In this document: piece by piece, positions 35,332 through 44,188 of the stretch
Layout of the letters: the number at the start of each line of letters is the position of its first letter
Position numbering within the stretch: position 1 is the stretch's first letter
Origin: a bacterium
GTDB lineage: Bacteria > Cyanobacteriota > Vampirovibrionia > Vampirovibrionales > Vampirovibrionaceae
DNA: 64,000 nt
Assembly (NCBI GenBank): GCA_030429585.1
Contig: JAUIEU010000001.1
Span: forward strand, 2,077,848-2,141,847
Reading direction: 5' to 3'
Translations under genes and position numbers: made by a program
The notes under the pieces: generated by a model
The model's input: only the letters and a program-made list of their open reading frames with translations
Told to the model about the DNA's origin: nothing
Databases searched by the model: none

Positions 35332-36075
35332 TTACTTGCCCAGTAACTTCATCGGGATGACGCTTAGGCCGACGAGGGCGGCCAGCATACCGCCTACCAG
35401 CATCAAGCTGGCCGGGTCTTGAGACGGGGTCAACACGGCGGCCAGAATAAAAATACCCAAAATCGTTTCGCGCCATTTGGCGAGTAGGTGGCTTGATTTT
35501 AATACCCCAAGGGCCGCCAGCCCCCAAATCACCAAGGGCAGCTCAAAGGCTAACCCTAGTAGCAGAAGCAGAGAAATGCAGAACCCAATGTAGTGGCCAA
35601 TAGCCAGTTGGGTGGTCACAATATCCGCGCCATAGCCCACTAAAAAAGCCAAGGTGGTGGGCAGCACCAAGGTGGCCCCAAACCATAGGCCAAACAAAAA
35701 TAATCCGCCGCCAGTAATACACACCCCCATTAGGGCCACTTTTTCCTTACCTACCAAGCCAGGCAATACAAAGCGCAGGGTGTGGAATAACCATATGGGC
35801 GAGGCCACCATAAGGCCCACCACAAAGGCAATTTTAACGGCGGTAAATAAGGTATCGCCGGGGGCCAGTTGCGCTAACGATAAGGTTTGCTCCCCCAGTG
35901 CCGGGGTTTGGGCTACCAGCCAGGCAATAATGGGCTTGGCGGTATAAAACCCACCAAGGGTAGCCAGCACAATGGCAGCCACACTAATCAACAACCGATA
36001 CCGCAATTCATCCAAGTGGGCGGTTAGGGGCTGGGCCTCGTGGGCGGTAGTGGTGGTAGGGCTGGTGGTGGGCAT
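35332..36075 (-). CDS. tatC: Sec-independent protein translocase TatC
   Basis: TatC is the multi-spanning receptor of the twin-arginine export pathway. The 247 residues have six membrane segments. The diagnostic HLDELRYRLLISV leads the first segment and the TPSQDPASLMLV motif the last. FELPLVIWGLAALGV is the conserved TM4-5 region. No tatA/B is nearby. It begins at the base where the preceding gene's stop ends (35332..36075 versus 36075..36956), so the two share one base and are coupled. Confidence 0.94.
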   Translation of the reverse strand: MPTTSPTTTTAHEAQPLTAHLDELRYRLLISVAAIVLATLGGFYTAKPIIAWLVAQTPALGEQTLSLAQLAPGDTLFTAVKIAFVVGLMVASPIWLFHTLRFVLPGLVGKEKVALMGVCITGGGLFLFGLWFGATLVLPTTLAFLVGYGADIVTTQLAIGHYIGFCISLLLLLGLAFELPLVIWGLAALGVLKSSHLLAKWRETILGIFILAAVLTPSQDPASLMLVGGMLAALVGLSVIPMKLLGK

Positions 36076-36956
36076 TAGTGGGTCTCTTTAGCCGTGGTGG
36101 TGGCGTGGAGGTGAGCCATGAGAATACTACCGCTCACCGCCACATTGAGTGACTCGACAGCGGTGGGGATGGTAACCCAGGCGGTGGTGTGGGTTTTGGG
36201 TAGGGCGGCTTGGCATATGTGAGCCAAGGTGTTGGGTAATCCCTTGCCCTCGTTGCCTAACACGCACACGGTGGGGGTGTTGCCGGCCAGTTGGGTGTAG
36301 GGAGTTACGGGGTGGGTTGGGTGCTGGCCAGTGGTATAGGCCCAGTGGATCGGCTGCTTAGCGAGCTCGTCAGGCAGGTGGACAAGTTCTGCCGGGGTGC
36401 CGTGGGCCATGGGTAGCCCAAAACCGCAGCCTGCGGTTGCCCGAATGACCTTCGGCGAATACATATCCACAATAGGGGGGGTAAGCAACAAACCGTGGAT
36501 ACCAAAAGCCCGCGCAGAGCGGATTAGGGTGCCTGCGTTGCCAGGGTCTTGGAGTTGGTGTAACCACAGTAAACGTATGGGGCGTTGTTGGGCGTGGGCG
36601 GTTTGGCTAACGGTGTGCCAAAAAGTTTGTAAGGGGAGAAAATCTGGCCGTTGGGCTAGGGCCAGCAACGGGGGCGGGTTAGCGGTGCTGGCCAAAGTGG
36701 CCATCACCCGCTCAGAAACGTGCAAACATTCTATGCTGGCGTGATTGCCTACCAATAAGGGTTGGATAGCGGCTAAGGCGTTTGGCGCTAAGGCTAACAT
36801 TTGAGAAATCCCCATGTCTGCCTTTAATGCTTCTTCAATGGGGTGGCGGCTTTCTATGGCAATAAGCGAGCTATTGCGCTTGGCCAGCTGCTGTTTCCAC
36901 GTTTTAATGCGCGGGTTTTGAGGACTGTCAATAAGGGGCAGGGTAGAAGACGTCAC
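36075..36956 (-). CDS. SpoU/TrmH-family RNA 2'-O-methyltransferase
   Basis: A SPOUT-fold RNA methyltransferase of 293 residues. An N-terminal SpoU substrate-binding domain (NPRIKTWKQQLAKRNSS, then IAIESRHPIEEALKA) precedes the catalytic domain. Motif 1 is LLWLHQLQDPGNAGTLIRSA, motif 2 VLGNEGKGLPN and motif 3 VTIPTAVESLNVAVSGSILM. RlmB- or TsnR-like rRNA specificity is probable, but the sequence does not decide. The start is a GTG at 36956. It is followed by tatC. Confidence 0.9.
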   Translation of the reverse strand: MTSSTLPLIDSPQNPRIKTWKQQLAKRNSSLIAIESRHPIEEALKADMGISQMLALAPNALAAIQPLLVGNHASIECLHVSERVMATLASTANPPPLLALAQRPDFLPLQTFWHTVSQTAHAQQRPIRLLWLHQLQDPGNAGTLIRSARAFGIHGLLLTPPIVDMYSPKVIRATAGCGFGLPMAHGTPAELVHLPDELAKQPIHWAYTTGQHPTHPVTPYTQLAGNTPTVCVLGNEGKGLPNTLAHICQAALPKTHTTAWVTIPTAVESLNVAVSGSILMAHLHATTTAKETH

Positions 36957-37021
36957 GGTTGGTGGGGCCTATGAGGGTGGGTTGTGGTGAAGCAATACTC
37001 TGTCTGTTTTACCATAGGCGG

Positions 37022-37282
37022 ATGACGGGTACGACTCCTTGTGACGATGATGCCGCTATAGAGGCCCACTATCGCCAACTGTTTTTGGCGCTATTTGCTC
37101 GTGTGCAAGCCAAACACCCGGAGCGGGGCATTGCCACGTTATTTAGCCGGGCCAAGAAACAGGTAGAAAAAACGGGCTGTCCCTACGGCGATGCCTTAGA
37201 AACAGAATATCAGGCAGCCAAAATCCGTACAGAAAAAAGACTGGCGCTAACCCAACAATGCGATATTGGTAAGCCGAGTTAA
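37022..37282 (+). CDS. small hypothetical protein
   Basis: An 86-residue protein from the ATG at 37022. It is highly charged and helical, with one Cys pair candidate (PCDDD and TGCPYGD) and no signal or membrane segment. No family is recognised. It lies between two minus-strand genes, and its last four bases overlap the stop of the DUF4127 gene. It may be an ORF without function, but its codon use resembles the neighbours. Confidence 0.45.
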   Translation: MTGTTPCDDDAAIEAHYRQLFLALFARVQAKHPERGIATLFSRAKKQVEKTGCPYGDALETEYQAAKIRTEKRLALTQQCDIGKPS

Positions 37283-38745
37283 TCAATAGTTACGGCAATC
37301 TCAAAGCGCCGCTGGCAGGGGAATGATAGCGATACCGTGGTTTCGGATAAGCCGCACCAGCGCTGCCAAGTGTGGATGCTATCTGCCATGGTTTGGGTTA
37401 GGGCAGCTGCGGTGGCTCCGTCGTAGGGGTTGTTGGCAGGTAAGGTTTGGCGGTAGTGGGGTTGGTACAGGCCATCATCTATAAAACGGGTTAGTAACGC
37501 TTGGGCAAAGGTTTGTGGGTTGTAATGGCCCCACCAACGGCATACCCCCAGGGCCAGTGCGCTGCCCACGCTGTTGCCAGGGGTGTTCCACCCGGCGTAA
37601 CCATAAACATCTTTTATGGTGGTCAATTCGTTGATGATGGCCAGCAAAGCAGGGTCGCCACCATTGGCGGCGGCCACATCGGCAATAACCAACGGTTTTT
37701 GGTAGACCAAGGCATCCTTTAATGCTTGTTGTAAGGCAGCAGGGTTAGCATATGTGTTGGCCGCATTGGGCTCGCACCAATCGCCATGGGTAAAGGTGTC
37801 ACTATGGGTAGGTGGTGGTGGGGTGTGTAAAAGCAACACAAGGTCGGCATCGCATACGGTATTGGTTTGGGTTGCTCCACAGGCGGCGATGTGTTGTTGG
37901 GCCAGCTGAGCAAAGGAAATGCCATCAAACTTGGCAGTATGGTGGGCTGTTTGAGGGTAGGTGTACTCTACCGCAATGCGTGGGCTGCACTGGGTGTGGC
38001 TTAGGAGTAGCCGTGTTAGTAAGGTGCTGGCCACTTCATCGGCGCCGGTTTGGCGGCGGCCAACGGTGGTGAGTTCTAGTCGTTGTAGCAGGGTTTCTAG
38101 CTGTTCGGCTTCCAGTCGGTTTAGCCCGTAGGGGCCGGTGTCATCTTCGCCCCATACCACGCTGGCCAGTTGGCCCTGTTGTAAGGCCTCGATAACATCT
38201 TGGTGCAAGGCCATGTTACGGGCGCGGGTGGCTAAAAAATGCTGCCACACGTCTGTAGGGATGGCGTTTATGGCCCTGCCATCCACCATGCCGTCTCGGT
38301 GTAGGGCAATGGATAGCTGATGGAGTTGTTCGCCGTAGGTGGCCCAATACTCAGGTTCTTCGGTGGCGTTGTTATAGGCAGGTATGCGCAGCACGCTGGC
38401 TATGCCGTGGGGGCAAATGCGATGCGCCTTAAACCACGTTAGCCATTGCTGCCATCGTTGGCGCAGGTCGGCTTTGGGTTCATCGCCTAATCGGGATGGA
38501 ATTAAGCCGCCATACACCAGCGTATCCAGTGAGACAATCCATTGGGCGTGGGGGTGCTGGGTATAGGCTGTGTTGGCCCAATCGTAAAGGGCGTTTATGT
38601 TGGCCGGTTGTTTTAAGTGGCCTAGTACGTTGGGTGGGGGCATTACTAGCGTTACACCTGCCATGTGGGCCAGTTGTTGAGGAAGCTGGTAGCATACCGG
38701 GCGGGCATCTAGCGGGATGGCAATAATGGTGGGAGGGGATGGCAA
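37279..38745 (-). CDS. DUF4127 family protein
   Basis: A 488-residue protein of the DUF4127 family. Hallmarks are IAIPLDARPVCYQLPQQLA at the start, WIVSLDTLVYGGLIPSR near 68-84, VLRIPAYNNATEEPEYWATY, WGEDDTGPYGLNRLEA, and DVYGYAGWNTPGNSVGSALA near 388-407. The family is uncharacterised in what I know. It occurs mainly in Firmicutes and some other groups, near sugar genes. No signal peptide is present. A GH38 alpha-mannosidase lies 15 kb away, too far to claim a link. Confidence 0.8.
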   Translation of the reverse strand: MPSPPTIIAIPLDARPVCYQLPQQLAHMAGVTLVMPPPNVLGHLKQPANINALYDWANTAYTQHPHAQWIVSLDTLVYGGLIPSRLGDEPKADLRQRWQQWLTWFKAHRICPHGIASVLRIPAYNNATEEPEYWATYGEQLHQLSIALHRDGMVDGRAINAIPTDVWQHFLATRARNMALHQDVIEALQQGQLASVVWGEDDTGPYGLNRLEAEQLETLLQRLELTTVGRRQTGADEVASTLLTRLLLSHTQCSPRIAVEYTYPQTAHHTAKFDGISFAQLAQQHIAACGATQTNTVCDADLVLLLHTPPPPTHSDTFTHGDWCEPNAANTYANPAALQQALKDALVYQKPLVIADVAAANGGDPALLAIINELTTIKDVYGYAGWNTPGNSVGSALALGVCRWWGHYNPQTFAQALLTRFIDDGLYQPHYRQTLPANNPYDGATAAALTQTMADSIHTWQRWCGLSETTVSLSFPCQRRFEIAVTID

Positions 38746-38868
38746 GCGGAGGGGGCTCCTGCGTGTTGTGGCAAGGTGGGGTACAATAATAACGGATATG
38801 GCTAGGAAGGGTTAGAGCAACCGCTAGCCAAATAGCACCCTACAGGATATGGATAGAAGGCAACGGAT

Positions 38869-39597
38869 ATGAGTGTTTCCGCATGGATACCCCAATTGGT
38901 GTGGCGCATTGGCTGGTGGTGGACACCAGACCGCTGGGTACAGGGTACCTTGCGGCGTATATTGCCGGGCTGGGTGTTTACAGCGCCATGGCCAACGGGC
39001 CCAGAGCAAGCCATTGTGCTGGGTAGGCTGTTGGCAGGGCTTGCTTGCTTAGCCATAGGCCTACAGGCGTTGTTAGATAATAATTTTGTTGTGGCCTCTC
39101 GCCAGTGGGTGGGGTATTGGGCCACCTTGCAGCCAAAATCCATGACGGCCTGGGCCCTGAACTCGGTGGTGCTGCCTAACTTGGTGTTGTGGTGCTGGGC
39201 GTGGGTAACCCTGCATTTGTGTGTGGGGTTTGCCTTAGCCTTAGGGTTACTCGTCCCTACCAGTTTATTATTATTAATGGCGGTGCATGGTACCTTAATG
39301 GTACTTTGTTTGGGGGGCATGCCCCATATGGCGTTGGCCCACGGATTGGTGTGGGTGATTGCCCCTATATTATGGGCGGGGCAAGCGGGGCTGCATTGGG
39401 GGCTGGATTATTGGCGGACGCCATCGGCGGCACTAAGTAAGGCGGGGATTAGCCGCGCCGGTATTACCCAAACTGGTGGCCGAAAACGAACACCTCGCCA
39501 TAAAGCCTTACGCCCACAACCAGATATGGACGATGATGACGACGGCGATACCCATTGGGGCGCCGCCTTTAGAGATTCAGACGATGACGATGATTAG
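38869..39597 (+). CDS. DoxX-like multi-pass membrane protein
   Basis: A 242-residue membrane protein with four or five hydrophobic segments (residues about 47-65, 95-150 and 155-175). The pattern GRLLAGLACLAIGLQAL, then a later GFALALGLLVPTSLLLLMA, resembles DoxX-type membrane proteins, but this is weak. A cytosolic tail (about 190-242) is first basic (GGRKRTPRHKALRP) and then very acidic, ending DDDDD. It lies in a divergent arrangement with the DUF4127 gene. Confidence 0.6.
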   Translation: MSVSAWIPQLVWRIGWWWTPDRWVQGTLRRILPGWVFTAPWPTGPEQAIVLGRLLAGLACLAIGLQALLDNNFVVASRQWVGYWATLQPKSMTAWALNSVVLPNLVLWCWAWVTLHLCVGFALALGLLVPTSLLLLMAVHGTLMVLCLGGMPHMALAHGLVWVIAPILWAGQAGLHWGLDYWRTPSAALSKAGISRAGITQTGGRKRTPRHKALRPQPDMDDDDDGDTHWGAAFRDSDDDDD

Positions 39598-39606
39598 GTA
39601 AATACC

Positions 39607-40443
39607 TTACAGGGCGTCGTTGTTGGCGGCAGGCTCGGTGGCGTCGGTGTTATCCTGGGCTGTGCGCGCCGTGGTATTTAACGAAATATCGTCTTCGGTG
39701 GGCAGGTTAAAATCATCGCGGGTGCCCATAAACACCAGCTCCATGTTGTCTGGGTCTAGGTATAGGTTTAGCTCGTCGCCTTCGTTTAGTTCAGGCTCGG
39801 GGCGTTTGGAAAGAATAAACATCATGCCAGGTACGCCTGTGCCGGTGACCATGCCCACGCCAACTTTGTGCTCGTGGAGGCGATCTTTAGGCTTGTCATC
39901 GCGGGTATATTCGCGGGCCACACCTAGGGCCATTTTAGCCCCCAGGCCTGCAGCGGCTGCCCCAGGAATGCCCATCACCTTCATGGGCAGCGTAACAATA
40001 GAGTTAACCACCACAAAAGGCCAAGCGGTTTTTGCGGCTTTGCGGCCAGTATTCGCTTTGTCATGGAAGAGTTTTTGCTGTTTAACATCATCATTAAACG
40101 TCAGTATGCGGCCATCTGGGTAGGTGACCCGATCCACCATAAATTTGACGTAGCCTGGGTTTAATAGGTGGGTGGATTTGGTGGCTTTGGTAAAGGTACC
40201 ACTAAATAGGGTTCCTTCAGGGAGCTCATTTTCGCCGTAGCCCACATCTTCAATTAGTTTGGCCTTAAACTCGGTGGTTAGGTCCGTTTCAGGGCCATTA
40301 ATGGATGTTAGCAGCGATACCGGTAGGGGCTCTTTCAAATCCTTCATGGTTAAATCGGCATAGGCGCCGGGCAACAGTAAGGTAGCTGCGGTAACGGTGC
40401 CAATAGTAGCGGCCAGTACAGTATTAAAATGGTGGGTGAACAT
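39607..40443 (-). CDS. secreted hypothetical protein
   Basis: A 278-residue protein from the ATG at 40443, preferred over a TTG at 40470 because GGAG sits about ten bases before it. The signal peptide ends YAD near residue 30. A beta-rich region then leads to a hydrophobic/Ala-Gly stretch (PGAAAAGLGAKMALG, about 158-172) and another beta part ending LNLYLDPDNMELVFMG. The last 30 residues are acidic and low complexity. It could be an envelope protein. It follows gcvPB on the same strand with a hairpin spacer. Confidence 0.6.
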   Translation of the reverse strand: MFTHHFNTVLAATIGTVTAATLLLPGAYADLTMKDLKEPLPVSLLTSINGPETDLTTEFKAKLIEDVGYGENELPEGTLFSGTFTKATKSTHLLNPGYVKFMVDRVTYPDGRILTFNDDVKQQKLFHDKANTGRKAAKTAWPFVVVNSIVTLPMKVMGIPGAAAAGLGAKMALGVAREYTRDDKPKDRLHEHKVGVGMVTGTGVPGMMFILSKRPEPELNEGDELNLYLDPDNMELVFMGTRDDFNLPTEDDISLNTTARTAQDNTDATEPAANNDAL

Positions 40444-40477
40444 CCCTAAAACTCCTGAAAATATACCCAATAGAAAA

Positions 40478-40532
40478 GCAACACAGTGGGGGCTGCCTAT
40501 GCCTACCAGTGAACCACAAACACTCGTGTTGC
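40478..40532 (-). terminator. large hairpin after gcvPB, possible terminator
   Basis: GCAACACAGTG (40478-40488) pairs with CACT-c-GTGTTGC (40521-40532) with one bulged base, around a 32-base loop. On the minus strand it ends GTGTTGC followed by TTTTC, as for a weak Rho-independent terminator after the glycine cleavage genes. The loop is large, so it may also be an RNA element ahead of the next gene. Confidence 0.35.
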
Positions 40533-40561
40533 GGAGTCCTTTATTGGGTGGATGTTACACG

Positions 40562-42091
40562 TTAGCGGCAGCAGTAAAAATTCAGCTCTGGTTTTCGGGC
40601 AGCGCCTACTTCATCCACTTTTTTAATAGGCATGGTGTGGGGGGCGGTTACCACAATATCCGGATTGTTGCGGCATTCGGCGTCAATGGCTTTCATCGCT
40701 GCAATAAAGTTATCCAACGTATCTTTGTTTTCCGTTTCCGTGGGCTCAATCATCATGGCTTCCGGCGCAATAAGAGGGAAGTACATGGTCATGGGATGGA
40801 TGCCATAATCCATTAGGCGTTTGGCCAGGGTTAGGGTGTTAATACGGCTGTCGGCAGCATGTTGGTTGTGGCTGTTCATCACAAATTCATGCTTACACAC
40901 GCCGGTAAAGGCAATCTCGTAAGTATCGCGCAGTTGGGTGCGCAAATAGTTGGCATTTAGTACCGCATCGGTAGAAATTTGTTTGGTGCCTACGGCGCCG
41001 TAGGCTAGCAGGTACATCCAGGCGCGTACCACCATATCCATGTTGCCGTTAAAGGCTTTTACCCGGCCAATGCTCTTCTCGCCCACGTCAGCAAGGCGAT
41101 ACCCAGAGTCGGTTTTTTCCACATTTGGGCTGGGTAGGTAAGGCTTAAGCGTTTCGGTAACGCACACTGGCCCGCAGCCGGGGCCGCCACCGCCATGGGG
41201 TGTGGCAAAGGTTTTGTGGGTATTAATGTGCATCACATCAAAGCCCATATCTGCCGGGCGGGCGTGGCCCATAATGGCGTTTAGGTTGGCGCCATCGTAA
41301 TACAGCAGGCCACCCGCTTCGTGGACAAGGCGGCTAATCTCTAAAATGTCGGTTTCAAACAGCCCCAGCGTGTTGGGATTCGTCAGCATAATGCCAGCGG
41401 TTTTATCGCTTAAATTCGCTTTTAAGGCCGCCATATCCACGCAGCCGTCAAGTCCGCTGGGGATTTCCACCACCTCAAAGCCGCACATGGCAGCGGTGGC
41501 TGGGTTGGTGCCATGGGCCGCATCGGGCACAAGGATCTGGTTGCGGTGGGGAAGTTCGCCTTTATCTTGCAAATAGGCCTTAATCATCATCATGCCCACA
41601 AACTCGCCTTGGGCACCGGCGGCAGGTTGCAAGGTTACGGCGTCAAAGCCGGTAATATCCCGCAAAAATTGTTGCAGCTCGTGGATAATTTGAAGGGAAC
41701 CTTGGGCCAGTGCATCGGGGGTGCGGGGGTGTAAGGGGGCCAGGTTGGGGTGGGCGCTCGCTAAATCACATACTTTTGGGTTGTATTTCATGGTGCAGCT
41801 ACCCAACGGGTAAAAGGCCTTATCAATGGCGTGGTTTAGCTGCGATAAATTTAGATAATGGCGCACAATATCCAGTTGAGCCACTTCTGGCAGTTGGGGG
41901 GCATCGGTGCGGCGCATCTGGGCCGGGATGCTGTTTAGCCAATCTTGGGAAATCGCGTGGTTGTCTTGCGGAATCCGCACGCCACGGGCCCCTGGGCGGG
42001 TTCGTTCAAAAATCGTGGGGGATAGGGCGGCTGGGGCGTCGGTGGTCATGGTGGTATCGCAAGCGTTGGTAGGAGGGGTGGGGGGTGTCAT
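40562..42091 (-). CDS. gcvPB: glycine dehydrogenase (decarboxylating) subunit 2
   Basis: PLP-binding half of the split P protein that decarboxylates glycine in the cleavage system. It has 509 residues. Motifs are YPLGSCTMKYNPK, LQPAAGAQGEFVGMM, AHGTNPATAAMCGFEVV, LTNPNTLGLFE and the PLP Lys in NTHKTFATPHGGGGPGCGP. The N-terminus has a 30-residue Thr/Pro-rich lead, and a start at the internal ATG (MTTDAP, residue 15) would be as good. It overlaps gcvPA by four bases. Confidence 0.96.
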   Translation of the reverse strand: MTPPTPPTNACDTTMTTDAPAALSPTIFERTRPGARGVRIPQDNHAISQDWLNSIPAQMRRTDAPQLPEVAQLDIVRHYLNLSQLNHAIDKAFYPLGSCTMKYNPKVCDLASAHPNLAPLHPRTPDALAQGSLQIIHELQQFLRDITGFDAVTLQPAAGAQGEFVGMMMIKAYLQDKGELPHRNQILVPDAAHGTNPATAAMCGFEVVEIPSGLDGCVDMAALKANLSDKTAGIMLTNPNTLGLFETDILEISRLVHEAGGLLYYDGANLNAIMGHARPADMGFDVMHINTHKTFATPHGGGGPGCGPVCVTETLKPYLPSPNVEKTDSGYRLADVGEKSIGRVKAFNGNMDMVVRAWMYLLAYGAVGTKQISTDAVLNANYLRTQLRDTYEIAFTGVCKHEFVMNSHNQHAADSRINTLTLAKRLMDYGIHPMTMYFPLIAPEAMMIEPTETENKDTLDNFIAAMKAIDAECRNNPDIVVTAPHTMPIKKVDEVGAARKPELNFYCCR

Positions 42092-43533
42092 CGTGCGCAG
42101 GCCTCCAGCGGTTGGGTAGGCACCGGCGATGATGGCGAAGCGCAGGCTGTGGGTGTTGCTGTTGCGTTGGCTAATACCTGGGTTAGGCAGGTTACATAGC
42201 GGTCAATAGCCTCTGGGGTCGTCAATTCGGTGCAGCATACCAGCAAGCTATTGGCGTACTCAGGGTAATCTGGCCCTAGGGGCACACCGGCTAAAATATT
42301 GTGGGCCGCCATCGCCTGTACCACGGTGTTGGCCGGTTGGGGCAGGGTAATGGCAAATTCAAAGCCATAGGGCTTACCTGGAAAGGTTAGCGCCACGCCA
42401 GGTAACTGAACCAGTTTTTCCGCCAGTTGATGGGCACGCTCCATGCTGCGTTGGGCCACGTTGGCAAGGCCAGTAGGCCCCACCAAAGCAAGGTATACGG
42501 TGGCTTTTAAAATATTAAGCGCTTGGTTGGTGCAAATGTTGCTGGTGGCCTTGGCCCGGCGAATGTGTTGCTCTCTGGTTTGCAGGGTTAAGGTGTAGCA
42601 CGGGCGTCCGTCAGTATCCTTAGATTTACCCACTAATCTGCCAGGTAGTTGGCGGGTAAATTTACCATTGGTGGCCATGTAGCCGCCGTAAGGCCCGCCA
42701 TAGGCCAGCGCATTACCCAGGGGTTGAATATCCCCCACCACAATGTCGGCGCCGTAGTTGCCAGGGGCGTCTAACACACCAAGAGACACCGGGTCTGCCG
42801 AAACGATGAACAAGGCGTTGTTGGCTTGGCAAAAATCGCGAATGGTGGCCACATCTTCTAGGGTGCCCACATAGTTGGGTTGTTGCACAATCACCCCAGC
42901 CAGCTGGCTGGGGTTGGGTAAGGCTTGCAGCTCTGACACGGTGGCCACTTCAGTAATGGTCACGTGCTCTAAGCCGCGGGCATAGGTGGTTAAAATATCG
43001 CGATATTCAGGGTTGACAGAGCGAAGAATGGCCACGCTGGATTTTTTTTGGATTCTCATGGCCATTAGGGCGGCTTCCGCAACAGCGGTACCACCATCGT
43101 ACACGCTGGCATTGGCGGCTTCCATGCCCGTCAGTTCGGCAATCATGGTTTGAAATTCAAAGCCTACTTGCAGGGTGCCTTGGCTCATTTCTGGCTGGTA
43201 GGGGGTATAGGCGGTGTAAAATTCGCCACGGGCCGCGGTGGTGTTTACCACACTAGGGATAAACCGATGGTAGGCCCCACCCCCGAGAAAACAGAGCGCA
43301 TCCGTGCCTGTGTTGCGTTTGGCGGTTTGGTTTAGGCGCTCTTGCAGGGCCCATTCATCCAGGCCGTGCTTAGGTAGCCATTGGGGGGTGGGGATGTTTT
43401 TTAATTGCGCCGGTATATCAGCAAACAGGTCATCCGTACTCGTCATCCCCATCGCGGTCAGCATCGCGGCGCGGTCGGCATCGGTATGAGGAAGAAAATT
43501 TTGTAAATAATCGGGTGTGTTTGGGGTGTCCAT
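42088..43533 (-). CDS. gcvPA: glycine dehydrogenase (decarboxylating) subunit 1
   Basis: N-terminal, non-PLP half of the split P protein; 481 residues. It has FLGGGAYHRFIPSVVN, YTAYTPYQPEMSQGTLQVGF and EFQTMIAELTGMEAANASVY. Later blocks are SADPVSLGVLDAPGNYGADI, GDIQPLGNALAYGGPYGG and TREQHIRRAKATSNICTNQA, all diagnostic. The two-gene P protein is typical of Firmicutes, Thermotoga and several other phyla; photosynthetic cyanobacteria carry a single long GcvP, so this does not support that group directly. Confidence 0.96.
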   Translation of the reverse strand: MDTPNTPDYLQNFLPHTDADRAAMLTAMGMTSTDDLFADIPAQLKNIPTPQWLPKHGLDEWALQERLNQTAKRNTGTDALCFLGGGAYHRFIPSVVNTTAARGEFYTAYTPYQPEMSQGTLQVGFEFQTMIAELTGMEAANASVYDGGTAVAEAALMAMRIQKKSSVAILRSVNPEYRDILTTYARGLEHVTITEVATVSELQALPNPSQLAGVIVQQPNYVGTLEDVATIRDFCQANNALFIVSADPVSLGVLDAPGNYGADIVVGDIQPLGNALAYGGPYGGYMATNGKFTRQLPGRLVGKSKDTDGRPCYTLTLQTREQHIRRAKATSNICTNQALNILKATVYLALVGPTGLANVAQRSMERAHQLAEKLVQLPGVALTFPGKPYGFEFAITLPQPANTVVQAMAAHNILAGVPLGPDYPEYANSLLVCCTELTTPEAIDRYVTCLTQVLANATATPTACASPSSPVPTQPLEACAR

Positions 43534-43637
43534 ACCGAATAAAATCTCTCTAATTTAGGTGTTGAGTATGTCAGTAAAATGGTTAAGGCTAGGTAGCAAG
43601 GCAGCTATTATCCCCAAATGCAAGGTCACTCTGTGGC

Positions 43638-44042
43638 TTAGTCGCGGTTTTCAATGAGATCCGCATAGGCTTGGGGTGTGAGCAAGGTTTTTAGTTCTTC
43701 ATCGTTGGCAATGTCTACTTCAATCATCCAGCCATCGCCGTAGCAATCGTCGTTGACCAGCTCTGGTTCTTCTTCTAGGCGGGTGTTAATGGCCACTACC
43801 TCGCCGGTAATGGGCATGTATAAATCACTGGCCGCCTTAACGGATTCCACCGCACCAAAGCTATCGCCTTTGTCCAACTTGTCTTCAATCGCGGGTAAAT
43901 CCACGTACACAATATCGCCTAAGGCTTCGGCAGCATAGTGGCTAATGCCGATACGTACACGGGTATCGTCCACCATCACGTATTCGTGGGTGTCAATTAA
44001 TAGGGCATCTTCGGGGATGTGGCTAGCAAGGGTGGCGGGCAT
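43638..44042 (-). CDS. gcvH: glycine cleavage system H protein
   Basis: The lipoyl-carrying shuttle protein of the glycine cleavage system. From the ATG at 44042 it has 134 residues, near the usual 125-131; a TTG at 44066 adds eight. The lipoylated Lys lies in FGAVESVKAASDLYMPITGEV. IGISHYAAEALGDIVYVDLP and ELVNDDCYGDGWMIEV are also typical. It sits between gcvT and gcvPA, so all four subunit genes are present on one strand. Confidence 0.96.
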   Translation of the reverse strand: MPATLASHIPEDALLIDTHEYVMVDDTRVRIGISHYAAEALGDIVYVDLPAIEDKLDKGDSFGAVESVKAASDLYMPITGEVVAINTRLEEEPELVNDDCYGDGWMIEVDIANDEELKTLLTPQAYADLIENRD

Positions 44043-44188
44043 GGTGTTGGGTACCTTAAAGCTCAACAGCAGGGGGCTTATTTATTCAACATAAAAACTG
44101 TGGGTATTATCACTAAAACAGGGCCGTAATGTGAAGCGATTGGGCCAGAATGAAACGACTTTTTTATACCGATGAGACGGGGTGGGGG